From: Oscillospiraceae bacterium
GTDB taxonomy: Bacteria > Bacillota > Clostridia > Oscillospirales > Ruminococcaceae
DNA: 64,000 nucleotides
NCBI GenBank assembly: GCA_017472735.1
Contig: JAFUOD010000007.1
Coordinates: forward strand, 62,001 to 126,000
Direction: 5' to 3'
The translations under genes were made by a program, and so were the position numbers. Positions 1-8,949 of this stretch are shown piece after piece. Below the pieces are notes generated by a model that saw only the letters and a program-made list of their open reading frames with translations, was not told the DNA's origin and did not search any database. Numbering within the stretch: the first letter of the stretch is position 1; every line of letters begins with the position of its first letter.

Positions 1-2
1 GA

Positions 3-1223
3 GATAACCTTATGTGGGAGCTAAACGAAGACGGAGTTTTAACAATCAGCGGAACCGGCGAGATGACCTCCTGCCCGTGGATAGAAGAATACTCCGCTAC
101 TATTAATAGTGTTGTTATCTGTGAGGGTGTAACAACAATCTGCGACAGAGCATTTGAACACTGTACTCAGTTGTCGAGTGTTACTTTTCCGTCAACATTA
201 ACCGAAATCGGCGAAAGAGCGTTTTTCTATTGCAATAGATTGGCAAGTCCCGAATTTCCAACAGGCTTAACAAAAATTAATGATATGGCATTTTATGCTT
301 GCTATGCATTTTCCGAGGTTATTTTGCCTGACAGTGTTACATATATTGGAAATTCAGCATTTTCTTCTTGCAAAGCGTTGGTTAGCGTTAAATTACCTGC
401 TAATTTAACAACAATATCCGAAAGAATGTTTGACAACTGCACTAAACTTGTAAATATTAATATTCCCGACTCAGTAACCACTATAGAACAATATGCATTT
501 TCGACTTGCAGTAGTTTAAAACAAATAACCATCCCCGAAAGCGTTACTAATATAGGAGTAAGCATATTTAGATATTGCAGCTGTCTGTCAAGTGTAGATC
601 TGCCTAATAACTTAACCTCGATTCCCGGTAGAATGTTCGAATATTGCACCAGCCTTACACATATTGATATTCCCGAAAGCGTGACATCTATTGGTTATTC
701 TGCTTTTTATGAATGCAGTAAGTTAAGCGAAATATCACTTCCCGAGAATTTGAATGAAATTCAAAGCTCTGCATTTGCTTATTGTTCTGCTCTGACAAGT
801 GTAAATATTCCCGCAAGCGTTGAAATGATTGGCTATGGCGCATTTAGTGATTGCGAAAATTTGCAAAGCATATATTTATACAATCAGAATGTAGCAATTG
901 ATGATAAATACCACTATGATTTTGTTCCGCAAACTACCGTCGTTTATGGATATAAAGATTCAACTGCACAAGCATATGCCTTAGAAAACGGCAGAGCTTT
1001 TTATATACTTCTGGAGGACGGAACCATATGCGGCGACCTGGATTCTAACCTTATTGTAGACAATATTGATGCTATTTATCTTCTTTATTCCACTATTTTC
1101 GGTGAACAAGATTACGCCCTTAACCAAGATTGTGACTTTGACAATAACGGTGTTATTGATAATAACGATGCAATTTATCTTTTGTATCACACAATCTTCG
1201 GCATGGAGTCATATCCCTTGTAA
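3..1223 (+). CDS. BspA-like leucine-rich repeat protein with C-terminal dockerin (5' end outside window)
   Basis: This is the C-terminal part of a secreted or surface leucine-rich repeat protein. The frame is open to the left edge, and the codons before the first ATG (position 12) read like the usual NLxW lead-in of this family, so the true start lies upstream. About ten BspA/LRR_5 repeats of roughly 23 residues are visible, each with an IPxSVTxIGxxAF-type core. The last 60 residues (about 1027-1211) hold two F-hand calcium loops (DLDSNLIVDNIDA and DFDNNGVIDNNDA), each followed by a IYLLY-TIFG helix, which is the dockerin type I layout. Dockerins bind cohesin modules, so the protein may sit on a scaffoldin or on the cell surface; no cohesin gene is visible here. 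A strong terminator follows directly. The LRR and dockerin calls are firm; the ligand is unknown. Confidence 0.88.
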   Translation, partial: DNLMWELNEDGVLTISGTGEMTSCPWIEEYSATINSVVICEGVTTICDRAFEHCTQLSSVTFPSTLTEIGERAFFYCNRLASPEFPTGLTKINDMAFYACYAFSEVILPDSVTYIGNSAFSSCKALVSVKLPANLTTISERMFDNCTKLVNINIPDSVTTIEQYAFSTCSSLKQITIPESVTNIGVSIFRYCSCLSSVDLPNNLTSIPGRMFEYCTSLTHIDIPESVTSIGYSAFYECSKLSEISLPENLNEIQSSAFAYCSALTSVNIPASVEMIGYGAFSDCENLQSIYLYNQNVAIDDKYHYDFVPQTTVVYGYKDSTAQAYALENGRAFYILLEDGTICGDLDSNLIVDNIDAIYLLYSTIFGEQDYALNQDCDFDNNGVIDNNDAIYLLYHTIFGMESYPL

Positions 1224-1230
1224 TACAAAA

Positions 1231-1264
1231 AATGTCCCCTCTGTCTTAAGGCAGAGGGGACATT
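1231..1264. terminator. Bidirectional intrinsic terminator
   Basis: A perfect 13-bp stem (AATGTCCCCTCTG with its complement) closes an 8-nt loop. It lies between the LRR/dockerin gene (+) and the converging glycerophosphodiesterase gene (-). A-rich and T-rich flanks suit termination from both sides. Confidence 0.85.
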
Positions 1265-1274
1265 TGGTATATAG

Positions 1275-2309
1275 TCACTTATTAGTTTTATATTCATCAT
1301 AAACCTCTTTAAGTCTATGAGGATAGTCGGTCATAATTCCGTCGGCTCCTATTTCAATAAGGTGCTTCATATCATCAATATCGTTTATTGTCCAATAATG
1401 TACTGCCAAGTTATGACGGTTTGCTGTTTTGACAAAATGCTTTGTAGCAAGGTCGAAGCCGTGCTTTTCCATCGGAATTTGAAATACGCACATTCCGTCA
1501 TCAAAGAAAACATCTAATCCCAAAAGCTGTAATACATAAAACTCTGTTGCCGCATCGTAAGAAGGGGAGTACATGAAGTCTTCAGGCACTTCGCCCGATT
1601 TCTGCAAGCGTGTAAACTCGTCATAAATCTCCTCGTGAAAGCTTGCAAGCACCACTCTGTCAAATGCGTCATGTTCATCTAAAAGCTTGATGACCTCGTT
1701 TAATGCTTTAATTCCCAAATCGCCCGATTGCTTAATTTCAACATTTACTCGGTTATCGGGAAAAGCGATAAGCAATTCTTCAAGCGTCGTTGCCAAGAAT
1801 ACAGTCTCGTCGCGCGGCGCAACACCCTCGGGATATGTAACATCTGTCGGGTATTTCTCGACACCGTTGTCGTCCTTAAAATGTACACGCTCGCCGTTAA
1901 GCTTGTCGTCATCATCTGTTGGGTTATTGTAGCCAAAGTCAACCTTTTGTTCAATCAGGTCAGAGTAATTCCAGTCGGCAATGTTGCCTGTCACATTTGT
2001 CTTTCGGTCGAGGGTCGTGTCGTGCGAGAGAATTATAACTCCGTCCTTTGTTATGCTCACATCAGTCTCCATCATAACTCGTTCATCAACGCTGTAAGCG
2101 TTGTAAAAAGCTTCAAGAGTGTTATCCGGAAATTCCTTATTACCTCCGCCGTGAGCAATAAGAATCGGGAACTCGCTTTCCTTAAGCATGGGGTTAGCTA
2201 ACTTATAGTTATCAAATCTCGGGAAAAATGCAATAACGGCATAAAGCAAAACAATGCTCGCCAAAACTAAAGCAGTAATTCTAAGCCCCTTCTTTGTCTT
2301 AACTTTCAT
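1275..2309 (-). CDS. Membrane-anchored glycerophosphodiester phosphodiesterase
   Basis: This 344-residue protein hydrolyses glycerophosphodiesters to glycerol 3-phosphate and an alcohol. Residues about 10-30 form one hydrophobic segment after a basic N-terminus, an uncleaved anchor or signal, so the catalytic domain is probably outside the membrane. The GDPD TIM barrel shows IAHGGG (H53), METD (E81, D83) and LSHD (H96), which match the metal- and substrate-binding positions of the family. The C-terminal region keeps the usual VHYWTIND and GADGIMTDYP strands. The 70-residue stretch with a DDDDK acidic run between the first motifs and the ETTLEELL-like region is an insertion typical of the family. 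It has its own promoter and shares a terminator with the convergent LRR gene. The substrate is not predictable. Confidence 0.88.
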   Translation of the reverse strand: MKVKTKKGLRITALVLASIVLLYAVIAFFPRFDNYKLANPMLKESEFPILIAHGGGNKEFPDNTLEAFYNAYSVDERVMMETDVSITKDGVIILSHDTTLDRKTNVTGNIADWNYSDLIEQKVDFGYNNPTDDDDKLNGERVHFKDDNGVEKYPTDVTYPEGVAPRDETVFLATTLEELLIAFPDNRVNVEIKQSGDLGIKALNEVIKLLDEHDAFDRVVLASFHEEIYDEFTRLQKSGEVPEDFMYSPSYDAATEFYVLQLLGLDVFFDDGMCVFQIPMEKHGFDLATKHFVKTANRHNLAVHYWTINDIDDMKHLIEIGADGIMTDYPHRLKEVYDEYKTNK

Positions 2310-2351
2310 ATCAAAATATCCTTTCTGTAACTTAAAAGCTTATCACAAAAC

Positions 2352-2380
2352 AGTATAACTCATTCACTTAACTTATGCAA
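2352..2380 (-). promoter_or_regulatory. Sigma-A type promoter for the glycerophosphodiesterase gene
   Basis: On the minus strand TTGCAT (2375-2380), a 17-bp spacer and TATACT (2352-2357) lie about 45 bp upstream of the ATG at 2309. An AGAAAGGA ribosome-binding site lies between. Confidence 0.65.
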
Positions 2381-2538
2381 GTCTAAGCATTAGCTTATCA
2401 TAATTTGCTTTTAAACAAAACGTTTAAGCTATATTGAATTAAAACTCATTTAAAAACTTGCACAATATCGCTTACTTGTTTTTATTTCTTGCGTTAAACC
2501 GCAAATTTTTGGTTTTGGTAGCAAACTTATTTTTAATG

Positions 2539-2547
2539 TGATATAAT
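2539..2547 (+). promoter_or_regulatory. Extended -10 promoter for the GH115 gene
   Basis: TGaTATAAT lies about 50 bp upstream of the GH115 start. No good -35 box is found at 16-18 bp; TTGGTA sits 21 bp upstream. The extended -10 is the main support. The rest of the 2310-2599 intergenic region is AT-rich and shows nothing else I can name. Confidence 0.4.
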
Positions 2548-2599
2548 TATCTTGTCTTGTTGTGACAGATTTTAATTAACAAAAGGTGAGGACTACTAC

Positions 2600-5509
2600 A
2601 TGAGAAAGTTTTGCATAGCATCCAAAAACAGTGTTTGTTCAATTTTGGCAGAAAGTGAAGCTTTTGAAGGCGTTAAGCGCATTTCAAAAGTTGTAAGCGA
2701 GGATATTTGTCTGGCAACCGCAAAAACTCCTGCGATAGTTTCAGCGCTTGACGATGTTGATACCGACAGCGTAATTTTAGCTGCTACCGTTGGAAAAAGC
2801 CCGCTATTAGATAAGCTTGCGGCTTCGGGCTTGGTTGATATTTCAGCCATTTTAAATAAGCGTGAGGTTTACCTCATTCAGCACCTCGAAGCTCCTTTTG
2901 CTGAACATCCCGAAATTAAAGACGTTTTGGTTGTTGCAGGTATAGATAAACGTGCCACAATTTATGGCTTGTTCGATATTTCTGCGGCTTGCGGCATTTC
3001 CCCCTTGGTTTACTGGGGCGATATTGCTCCCAAGCAAAAGGATGAAGTATGCGTCGATTACTCTGTGCCTTACATCTCAAAGCAGCCCTCAGTTAAATAC
3101 AGAGGATTCTTCATTAACGATGAATGGCCTGCATTCGGCGGTTGGTGCCGTGATCGTTTCGGCGGTTTCAACGTTAATGCCTATGAACATGTATTCCAGC
3201 TTCTTTTGCGCTTAAAAGGAAATTACTTCTGGCCTGCAATGTGGTCAAGCACCTTCTCCGAGGATGGCCCCGGAATAGCAAATGCCGAACTTGCAAATAT
3301 TTACGGTGTTGTAATGGGTGCTTCTCATCACGAGCCCATGTGCCGTGCAGGAGCTGAATGGCAGCATATTTATAAAAACTACGGCGATGACAACACTTGG
3401 AGCTTTATCTCCAATAGTGAAGCTATTACTGAATTCTGGCGTGACGGCTTAAAGAGAAACAAGGACTTTGAAAACGTTATAACTGTTGGTATGCGTGGCG
3501 AAAACGACTCTCTTCTTTTAGGCGCTAACGCTACTTTAGAAGATAACATCAATGTTTTGAAGGGCGTTATTAACAAGCAGAACGAGCTTATGACCGAAAT
3601 CGTCAACCCAAAGCTTGAAGAGATCCCCAGAATGCTTGCTCTTTATAACGAGGTGGAAGACTTCTACTACGCTCCCGAAAAGGGCTTAAAGGGTTGGGAG
3701 GCTTTGGATGGAGTTATCTTAATGCTCTGCGACGATAACTTTGCAAACCTTCGCTATCTGCCTACTGATGACGACCGTGACCACAACGGCGGCTTCGGTA
3801 TGTACTATCACTACGACTACCACGGAGCTTCCATTTCTTATGAATGGATCAACTCTAACCGCTTGACCAAGACCTGGGAACAGATGTCAATGGCTTATGA
3901 TTACGGTATCCGAGATATGTGGATAGTTAACCTTGGCGACATTAAGGGCCTTGAATATCCTCTATGCTACTTCCTTACTTTAGCATACGACTTTGAAAAA
4001 TACGGCTCCGACAACCCCAATAAGGTCGAAGAATATGTTTATGATTGGATAAAAACTCAGTACGGCGAATGGCTTACCGATAATCAGCAGAGAGATGTTT
4101 TCACTGTTCTTAACGGATACACCAAGTACAATAATGCCCGTACACCGGAGTCGATGAACAGTACCATTTATTCACCTGTTAATTTCAGAGAAGGCGAGAG
4201 AGTATGGACCGAGTGTCAGGATCTGATCGACCTTGCCACCAAGCTTTATAACGAGGCTCCTGACGGATGTAAGGATTCAATCTTTACAATGGTATATTAT
4301 CCTTGTGTTGCGTCTTTAAACCTTGTTCAGATGAGTATTGAAGCAGGCTGGAACAACTTCTATGCCGCAAAAGGCAGTCTTGCCGCTAACAAATACTTAG
4401 ATTGTGTTAAAAAGCGCGTTGCGCGCGATTATGAGCTTAAAAATCAGTTCGATTCCATACTTGACGGCAAGTGGATTCATATGATGGATTCAGCTCATCA
4501 TGGCTTCAGAACATGGAATGATGACGACTGGCGCTATCCTACTGTTTCTGAGGTAACACCTGTATTTGGCGGCAAGTCAATGGTTTCGTTTGCCGGTAAC
4601 GAAAGATATTCTTTGGGCAAATTCTGGTCAATGTCCGGTCCTTTGTTCAACCGTGAATTTATGCGTCCCGATACAGATTACATAACCATTAACATCGAAA
4701 CCGGCTCGGCTGCCGACCTTGAATATAAGATTGATTGCAATAAACCGTGGCTGATTTTTGAAAAGACCGAGGGCGTTGTTACCCCTGCCGACGGCATGGC
4801 ATCAATTAACGTTAAGTGCGACAGAACCGCTTTGACGGGCGAGGAAACCGCTGAGATTTCTGTTATCTGCCGCTTCGGTTCAGAGGGCAGAACGAGAGCA
4901 CGCTTGTTTGTTGCAGCGTGCCCCGGCAATTATAATGCCGAGCCCATGACCTTCATTGATACCGAGGGTTATGTTTCGATGGATGCTCACCACTTCAGCG
5001 CAAACAAGTCGGCTTCTGACTCTGAATGGGTAGCTATTGACCATCTTTCCCGCATTGATACACCGGCACTTAAGGTACTACCCTCAACAAGTGCTTTCCT
5101 TAATAAAGAGGACGACAGCTACAACACCACAGATGTTCCTTATCTTGAATATAGCTTTGTTACAAACAACGCAGGTGATTGGGAAGCGGCTATTTATCTT
5201 TCTGCCCGTAACCCCGTCGCAATAGACGCTAAGCTTCGTTTGGGAATAAGTACTAACGACGGCGAGGTTAACGTTGTTTCAACAATACCCGCGCATTACA
5301 AGGCTCGCAACTGCCGTGAGTGGAACGATGATGTTTTGGCTTGTGTTCGCACCTGCAAGACCTCGATTACAACCGTAAACGGTATTAACAAGCTTAAAAT
5401 CTTCGGCGGTGACCCCAACATCATAATTGAAAAAATCGTTGTTTATCCCAAGGGCAAGGCGCCTGCAAAAACCTATCTCGGCACACCTGAAAGCTACTTT
5501 GTAAAGTAA
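2600..5509 (+). CDS. Glycoside hydrolase family 115 (xylan alpha-1,2-glucuronidase type)
   Basis: GH115 enzymes remove (4-O-methyl)glucuronic acid side chains from xylan or xylo-oligosaccharides. The protein has 969 residues, within the usual size for the family. The conserved block YRGFFINDEWPAFGGW (about residue 165), the RFGGFNVNAYEHVFQLLLRL segment and NYFWPAMW are hallmarks, and the C-terminal third carries the family's beta-sandwich domain. There is no signal peptide or membrane segment, so it is probably cytosolic and acts on imported oligosaccharides. The start at 2600 follows AAAGGTGAGG at good distance. The gene is monocistronic, with its own promoter and terminator; no other xylan-use genes are adjacent, so the regulation is not obvious. 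Family assignment is firm; the exact substrate is inferred. Confidence 0.9.
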   Translation: MRKFCIASKNSVCSILAESEAFEGVKRISKVVSEDICLATAKTPAIVSALDDVDTDSVILAATVGKSPLLDKLAASGLVDISAILNKREVYLIQHLEAPFAEHPEIKDVLVVAGIDKRATIYGLFDISAACGISPLVYWGDIAPKQKDEVCVDYSVPYISKQPSVKYRGFFINDEWPAFGGWCRDRFGGFNVNAYEHVFQLLLRLKGNYFWPAMWSSTFSEDGPGIANAELANIYGVVMGASHHEPMCRAGAEWQHIYKNYGDDNTWSFISNSEAITEFWRDGLKRNKDFENVITVGMRGENDSLLLGANATLEDNINVLKGVINKQNELMTEIVNPKLEEIPRMLALYNEVEDFYYAPEKGLKGWEALDGVILMLCDDNFANLRYLPTDDDRDHNGGFGMYYHYDYHGASISYEWINSNRLTKTWEQMSMAYDYGIRDMWIVNLGDIKGLEYPLCYFLTLAYDFEKYGSDNPNKVEEYVYDWIKTQYGEWLTDNQQRDVFTVLNGYTKYNNARTPESMNSTIYSPVNFREGERVWTECQDLIDLATKLYNEAPDGCKDSIFTMVYYPCVASLNLVQMSIEAGWNNFYAAKGSLAANKYLDCVKKRVARDYELKNQFDSILDGKWIHMMDSAHHGFRTWNDDDWRYPTVSEVTPVFGGKSMVSFAGNERYSLGKFWSMSGPLFNREFMRPDTDYITINIETGSAADLEYKIDCNKPWLIFEKTEGVVTPADGMASINVKCDRTALTGEETAEISVICRFGSEGRTRARLFVAACPGNYNAEPMTFIDTEGYVSMDAHHFSANKSASDSEWVAIDHLSRIDTPALKVLPSTSAFLNKEDDSYNTTDVPYLEYSFVTNNAGDWEAAIYLSARNPVAIDAKLRLGISTNDGEVNVVSTIPAHYKARNCREWNDDVLACVRTCKTSITTVNGINKLKIFGGDPNIIIEKIVVYPKGKAPAKTYLGTPESYFVK

Positions 5510-5520
5510 CTTTACTTTTC

Positions 5521-5552
5521 AGCCTCTCACCGATAAAGTGAGGGGCTTTTTT
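5521..5552 (+). terminator. Intrinsic terminator after GH115
   Basis: AGCCTCTCAC pairs with GTGAGGGGCT around a 7-nt loop and is followed by a run of T. Confidence 0.85.
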
Positions 5553-5633
5553 CTTTAATTTTGAGCAAATAGGTTGATTTTTTCGTCGCTAACCTCTATT
5601 ATAATTATAAAGAATTTTGTTTGGAGGATTAAT

Positions 5634-6083
5634 ATGGACCATTCGCAAAAGGCTTATGAACTTTTTATGCAGGGATATAACTGCTCGCAGGCTGTATTTG
5701 CGGCATTTTGCGATATAACAGGAATAGATTTTGAATTGGCAATAAAGCTTTCTTCGTCGTTCGGCGGAGGAATGGGCAGACTTCGTGAGGTCTGCGGTGC
5801 GGTCAGCGGAATGATGCTTGTTGCAGGCGCTCTTTACGGTTACAATGATCCAAAGGATTCAGTAACCAAAAGCGAGCATTATAAGCGTGTTCAAACGCTC
5901 GCCTATAAGTTTCAAGAGGAAAACGGCTCTTACATCTGCAAAACTCTTTTAGGGCTTGATAGCGCTTCCGATCCCAATTCGCCTCAAAGAACCAATGAAT
6001 ATTATAAAAAACGCCCGTGTGCCGAGCTTGTAAGGCAAGCCGCCGCAATCTTGGATGACTATATTAAAAACCATGATGTTTGA
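5634..6083 (+). CDS. C_GCAxxG_C_C family redox-type protein
   Basis: This small cytosolic protein of 149 residues belongs to the C_GCAxxG_C_C family (putative redox or metal-binding; function not established). Visible features are the family cysteines in GYNCSQAV near residue 18, then FGGGMGRLREVCGAVSGM, and late cysteines in SYICKTLLG and RPCAELVRQA. I chose the ATG at 5634, preceded by TTGGAGGATT, over an upstream ATG that would add an unlikely hydrophobic 20-residue leader. The next gene overlaps its 3' end, so the two are probably cotranscribed. The family call is good, but no substrate can be named. Confidence 0.82.
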   Translation: MDHSQKAYELFMQGYNCSQAVFAAFCDITGIDFELAIKLSSSFGGGMGRLREVCGAVSGMMLVAGALYGYNDPKDSVTKSEHYKRVQTLAYKFQEENGSYICKTLLGLDSASDPNSPQRTNEYYKKRPCAELVRQAAAILDDYIKNHDV

Positions 6084-6837
6084 TTTTGAACGCCTTAACA
6101 AGCTTTTGGAACTTCCTGTTGATGAGATTCACACCGATAACGGTGTCGGTACTCTTTCCGAAAAATACCTTCATGCGCTTTTAAAGTGTTATTATGAGCC
6201 TGAGCGTGCTTTTCATGAGGTAAAGGTAGACCGCTTTACAGCTGATATCTGCCGGGGCAACGAGATCATCGAGATCCAGACTCGCCAGCTAAACCGTCTG
6301 CGTGAAAAACTCGAAGCATATATGCTTTTGGGGTATAACGTAAAGGTTGTCTATCCGATTCCTCGTATTCGCTGGCTTTTGTGGGTGAATAACGAGACTG
6401 GCGAAACAACAAAGAGGCGCAAGTCACCGGCTGTGGGCAGATTCTTTTCTTCGTTCTTCGAGCTTTATAAAATCAAATATTTCCTTGATTGGGACAAGCT
6501 TACGATTGAACTTTTGCTTTTTGATGCCGAGGAATATCGCAATTTAGACGGTTACGGTAAATCTAAAAAATATCGCTCAACCCGCCTTGAAATGATGCCG
6601 CTTGAATTTGTCGATCGCTTAACTCTTTCAAAACCAAGTGATTACTTAGCCTTTGTGCCCGAAAGCCTGCCGCCGATATTCAAATCTCGTGATTACGCAA
6701 AAGCCATGAAAGCAGACATCAGCCATTCTAACACGGCACTTAATATTTTGTCTTACTTAGGCGTTGTTGAAAAATGCGGCAAAGACGGCAATGCTCACTT
6801 ATATAAAGTGAATTCAAGATTAAAAAATCAAGAATAG
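6055..6837 (+). CDS. Uncharacterised protein with a PD-(D/E)XK-like core and a C-terminal winged-helix-like region
   Basis: I do not recognise a named family. The protein has 260 residues if it starts at ATG 6055; ATG 6073 or 6076 are also possible, and none has a clear ribosome-binding site. Residues about 48-85 read E..FHEVKVDRFTADI...EIIEIQT...LREKLEAYMLLG, a strand-turn-strand-helix pattern like restriction-fold nucleases. The acidic residues are ADI and EIQT, with Q where the family usually has K. The C-terminal 60 residues (RDYAKAM...NTALNILSYLGVV...HLYKV) look like a winged helix. It overlaps the preceding gene by 29 bp and lies 11 bp before the acyltransferase, so it is in the same operon. 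A nuclease activity is inference only. Confidence 0.6.
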   Translation: MTILKTMMFDFERLNKLLELPVDEIHTDNGVGTLSEKYLHALLKCYYEPERAFHEVKVDRFTADICRGNEIIEIQTRQLNRLREKLEAYMLLGYNVKVVYPIPRIRWLLWVNNETGETTKRRKSPAVGRFFSSFFELYKIKYFLDWDKLTIELLLFDAEEYRNLDGYGKSKKYRSTRLEMMPLEFVDRLTLSKPSDYLAFVPESLPPIFKSRDYAKAMKADISHSNTALNILSYLGVVEKCGKDGNAHLYKVNSRLKNQE

Positions 6838-6848
6838 GGGAGATACTC

Positions 6849-8117
6849 TTGAAAATCAAAACCAAAGTCATGGATTACGAAAAGGTTATATCGCTTCCTA
6901 AAGAGAAAAAACATAGACCTCTTAAAACCATGATGTTCTTCAGAATCCTTTTAGTAATTCTGTGTTTCTTCGATTTAGTTATAACTAAATTCAAGATTAG
7001 AAAAGTTAACATGGAAAAGCTTGGGAAAAAAGAGCCTTGTCTTTATCTTATGAATCACTCTGCCTTTATGGATATGAAAATAGCATATTGTGTTCTTTTC
7101 CCAAAAGCATTTAACATTATTGCTTCTGTAGATGCTTTTGTCGGCAAATCCCTTTTAATGAGGTTAATAGGCTGTGTCCCTGCACGAAAATTCATAGCAG
7201 ACACTCAGCTTGTTAGGGATATGGTATATTGCCTTAAAAATCTAAAAACCTCAGTGTTAATGTTCCCCGAGGCCGGCTACAGCTTCGACGGCACTTCAAC
7301 CACTCTGCCTGATAGCTTGGGAAAATGCCTAAAGCTTTTAAAAGTACCTGTTGTAATGATAAAAACACAGGGAGTATTTCTTCGCGACCCTTTATATAAC
7401 CGCTTGCAGATAAGAAGGGTAAAAACAAGCGCCACCATGGAATATATCCTCTCACCCGAGGATATTGATAGGTATTCGGTAGACGAACTCAACGATATTA
7501 TTTCTAAACACTTTCATTTCGATAACTTCCGCTACCAGCAAAAAAATAATGTGGTCATTAACGAGCCTTTCCGTGCCGATGGCTTGAACCGTGTTCTTTA
7601 CAAGTGTCCTCATTGTTTAAGCGAGGGTGAAATGACAGGCGAAGGTACTACCCTTAAATGTCAGGCCTGCGGCAAAGAATATGAACTTACCGAGCTTGGC
7701 TTTATAAAAGCCATAAGCGGCGAAACAGAGTTTTCACACATACCCGACTGGTACCGTTGGGAACGTGAATGCGTTAAGAAAGAGGTTTTAGACGGCACAT
7801 ATAATCTTGATATTGATGTAAACATAGGCGTTATTGTTAATGCTAAGTGCTTTTATATGGTTGGCGAGGGCAGGCTTACACACTCTATTGACGGCTTCCG
7901 ACTTACCGGTTGCAACGGCAAGCTTGATTATTTTCAAAAGCCTCTCGCGGCATATAGTATTAATTCAGACTTCTTCTGGTATGAAATTAACGACGTTATA
8001 ACTGTGGGTAATTCGAAAATTTTCTATTTCTGCTTCCCGAAAAATTGCGGCGATGTCGTTACCAAAGCACGCCTTGCGCAAGAGGAGATTTACAAGCTTT
8101 TAAAATCAGACAGATAA
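6849..8117 (+). CDS. PlsC-type acyltransferase with a C-terminal zinc ribbon
   Basis: This is a 422-residue 1-acyl-glycerol-3-phosphate acyltransferase homologue. The acyltransferase box NHSAFMD (NHx4D) is at about residue 73, and FPEAG, the usual glycerol-phosphate binding block, is at about residue 139. A hydrophobic segment near residues 28-45 should tether it to the membrane. After the acyltransferase domain comes a zinc ribbon (CPHC near 253 and CQAC near 273), then about 140 residues of unknown fold. This tail is not part of standard PlsC enzymes. The TTG start follows AGGGGAG at a suitable distance. The gene ends in a strong terminator and is probably cotranscribed with the two genes before it. 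Acyl acceptor unknown. Confidence 0.78.
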   Translation: MKIKTKVMDYEKVISLPKEKKHRPLKTMMFFRILLVILCFFDLVITKFKIRKVNMEKLGKKEPCLYLMNHSAFMDMKIAYCVLFPKAFNIIASVDAFVGKSLLMRLIGCVPARKFIADTQLVRDMVYCLKNLKTSVLMFPEAGYSFDGTSTTLPDSLGKCLKLLKVPVVMIKTQGVFLRDPLYNRLQIRRVKTSATMEYILSPEDIDRYSVDELNDIISKHFHFDNFRYQQKNNVVINEPFRADGLNRVLYKCPHCLSEGEMTGEGTTLKCQACGKEYELTELGFIKAISGETEFSHIPDWYRWERECVKKEVLDGTYNLDIDVNIGVIVNAKCFYMVGEGRLTHSIDGFRLTGCNGKLDYFQKPLAAYSINSDFFWYEINDVITVGNSKIFYFCFPKNCGDVVTKARLAQEEIYKLLKSDR

Positions 8118-8129
8118 ATATCTAAAAAT

Positions 8130-8157
8130 ATCCGCTCAAAAATGGGCGGATTTTTTT
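8130..8157 (+). terminator. Intrinsic terminator
   Basis: ATCCGCTC pairs with GGGCGGAT around a 6-nt A-rich loop, followed by seven T. Confidence 0.85.
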
Positions 8158-8166
8158 AGTTTCATA

Positions 8167-8195
8167 TTGTCTTTTTCTGTCGGTTGTGATACTAT
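8167..8195 (+). promoter_or_regulatory. Possible promoter for the histidine phosphatase-yitT pair
   Basis: TTGTCT, a 17-bp spacer and TACTAT lie about 45 bp before the TTG start of the next gene. The position right after a terminator supports it; the -10 box is weak. Confidence 0.35.
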
Positions 8196-8239
8196 ATCCT
8201 TTAGCGTATTCTACTTTAATTTTAGGGAGGGTTTGCTGC

Positions 8240-8929
8240 TTGAGAATCGTTTTTGTCCGTCACGGACACCCCGATTATGCAAATGACTGTTTGACAGAGC
8301 TTGGTAAACATCAGGCGCTTGCCTGTGCCGAGAAAATGGCAGGGGAGAACATTAAAGCAATATATTCTTCTACCTGCGGCAGAGCTTATGAAACTGCCGA
8401 AGCTACCGCAAAGCGTATTGGCTTAAGCATTATACCTCTTGATTTTATGCGAGAAATACGTTGGGGTGAAATTGATAAAACCTCTGAGCTTATTGACGAC
8501 GGGCACCCTTGGAATACTGCTGAACAGCTTAGTCAGAATGAAGATTTTAACCTTTTGCACGATGACTGGAAGTCTCACAAGTATTTCTCGGGAAATATTG
8601 TTCTAAAGTCGGTTGAAACGGTTTGCGATGGTTTTGCCGAGTGGATGACACAGTTCGGTTATAAATTCTTAGAAAACGGCAAATTATATTGTGAAAAAGA
8701 ATGTAACGATATTGTTGCAATTTTCTCTCACGGAGGGTCGGGCGCCGCAGCTCTTGCAAAGCTGTTTAATCTTCCTTTCCCTTATGTTTGTTTAACCTAT
8801 GCCATGAATTTCACATCCATCACCGTTGTAAATATCCCCTCAAAAGCAGGGTCAATTGTTATGCCGAGACTTTTAAGGTTAAACGACGACCGCCATGTAA
8901 CCACTGAAAAAATCACATTTCAAATGTAA
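8240..8929 (+). CDS. Histidine phosphatase superfamily (phosphoglycerate mutase-like) protein
   Basis: A 229-residue cytosolic phosphatase of the branch 1 histidine phosphatase fold. The catalytic RHG motif (VRHGHPDY) starts at residue 6, the second arginine region is SSTCGRAYETAEATA, and the second catalytic histidine lies in FSHGGSGAA near residue 173. I chose TTG 8240 because AGGGAGG sits 9 bp upstream and the RHG motif then falls at its usual N-terminal place; an upstream ATG at 8186 would overlap the probable promoter. It is followed 20 bp later by the YitT gene. The substrate is unknown, since the family includes mutases, cobalamin phosphatases and others. Confidence 0.8.
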   Translation: MRIVFVRHGHPDYANDCLTELGKHQALACAEKMAGENIKAIYSSTCGRAYETAEATAKRIGLSIIPLDFMREIRWGEIDKTSELIDDGHPWNTAEQLSQNEDFNLLHDDWKSHKYFSGNIVLKSVETVCDGFAEWMTQFGYKFLENGKLYCEKECNDIVAIFSHGGSGAAALAKLFNLPFPYVCLTYAMNFTSITVVNIPSKAGSIVMPRLLRLNDDRHVTTEKITFQM

Positions 8930-8949
8930 TTAAAAAGGATAAATAAGAT

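Noticed and set aside
5574-5605. Promoter-like TTGATT and TATAAT before the C_GCAxxG_C_C gene
   Set aside because: The spacer is 20 bp, too long for a confident call; left out of the features.
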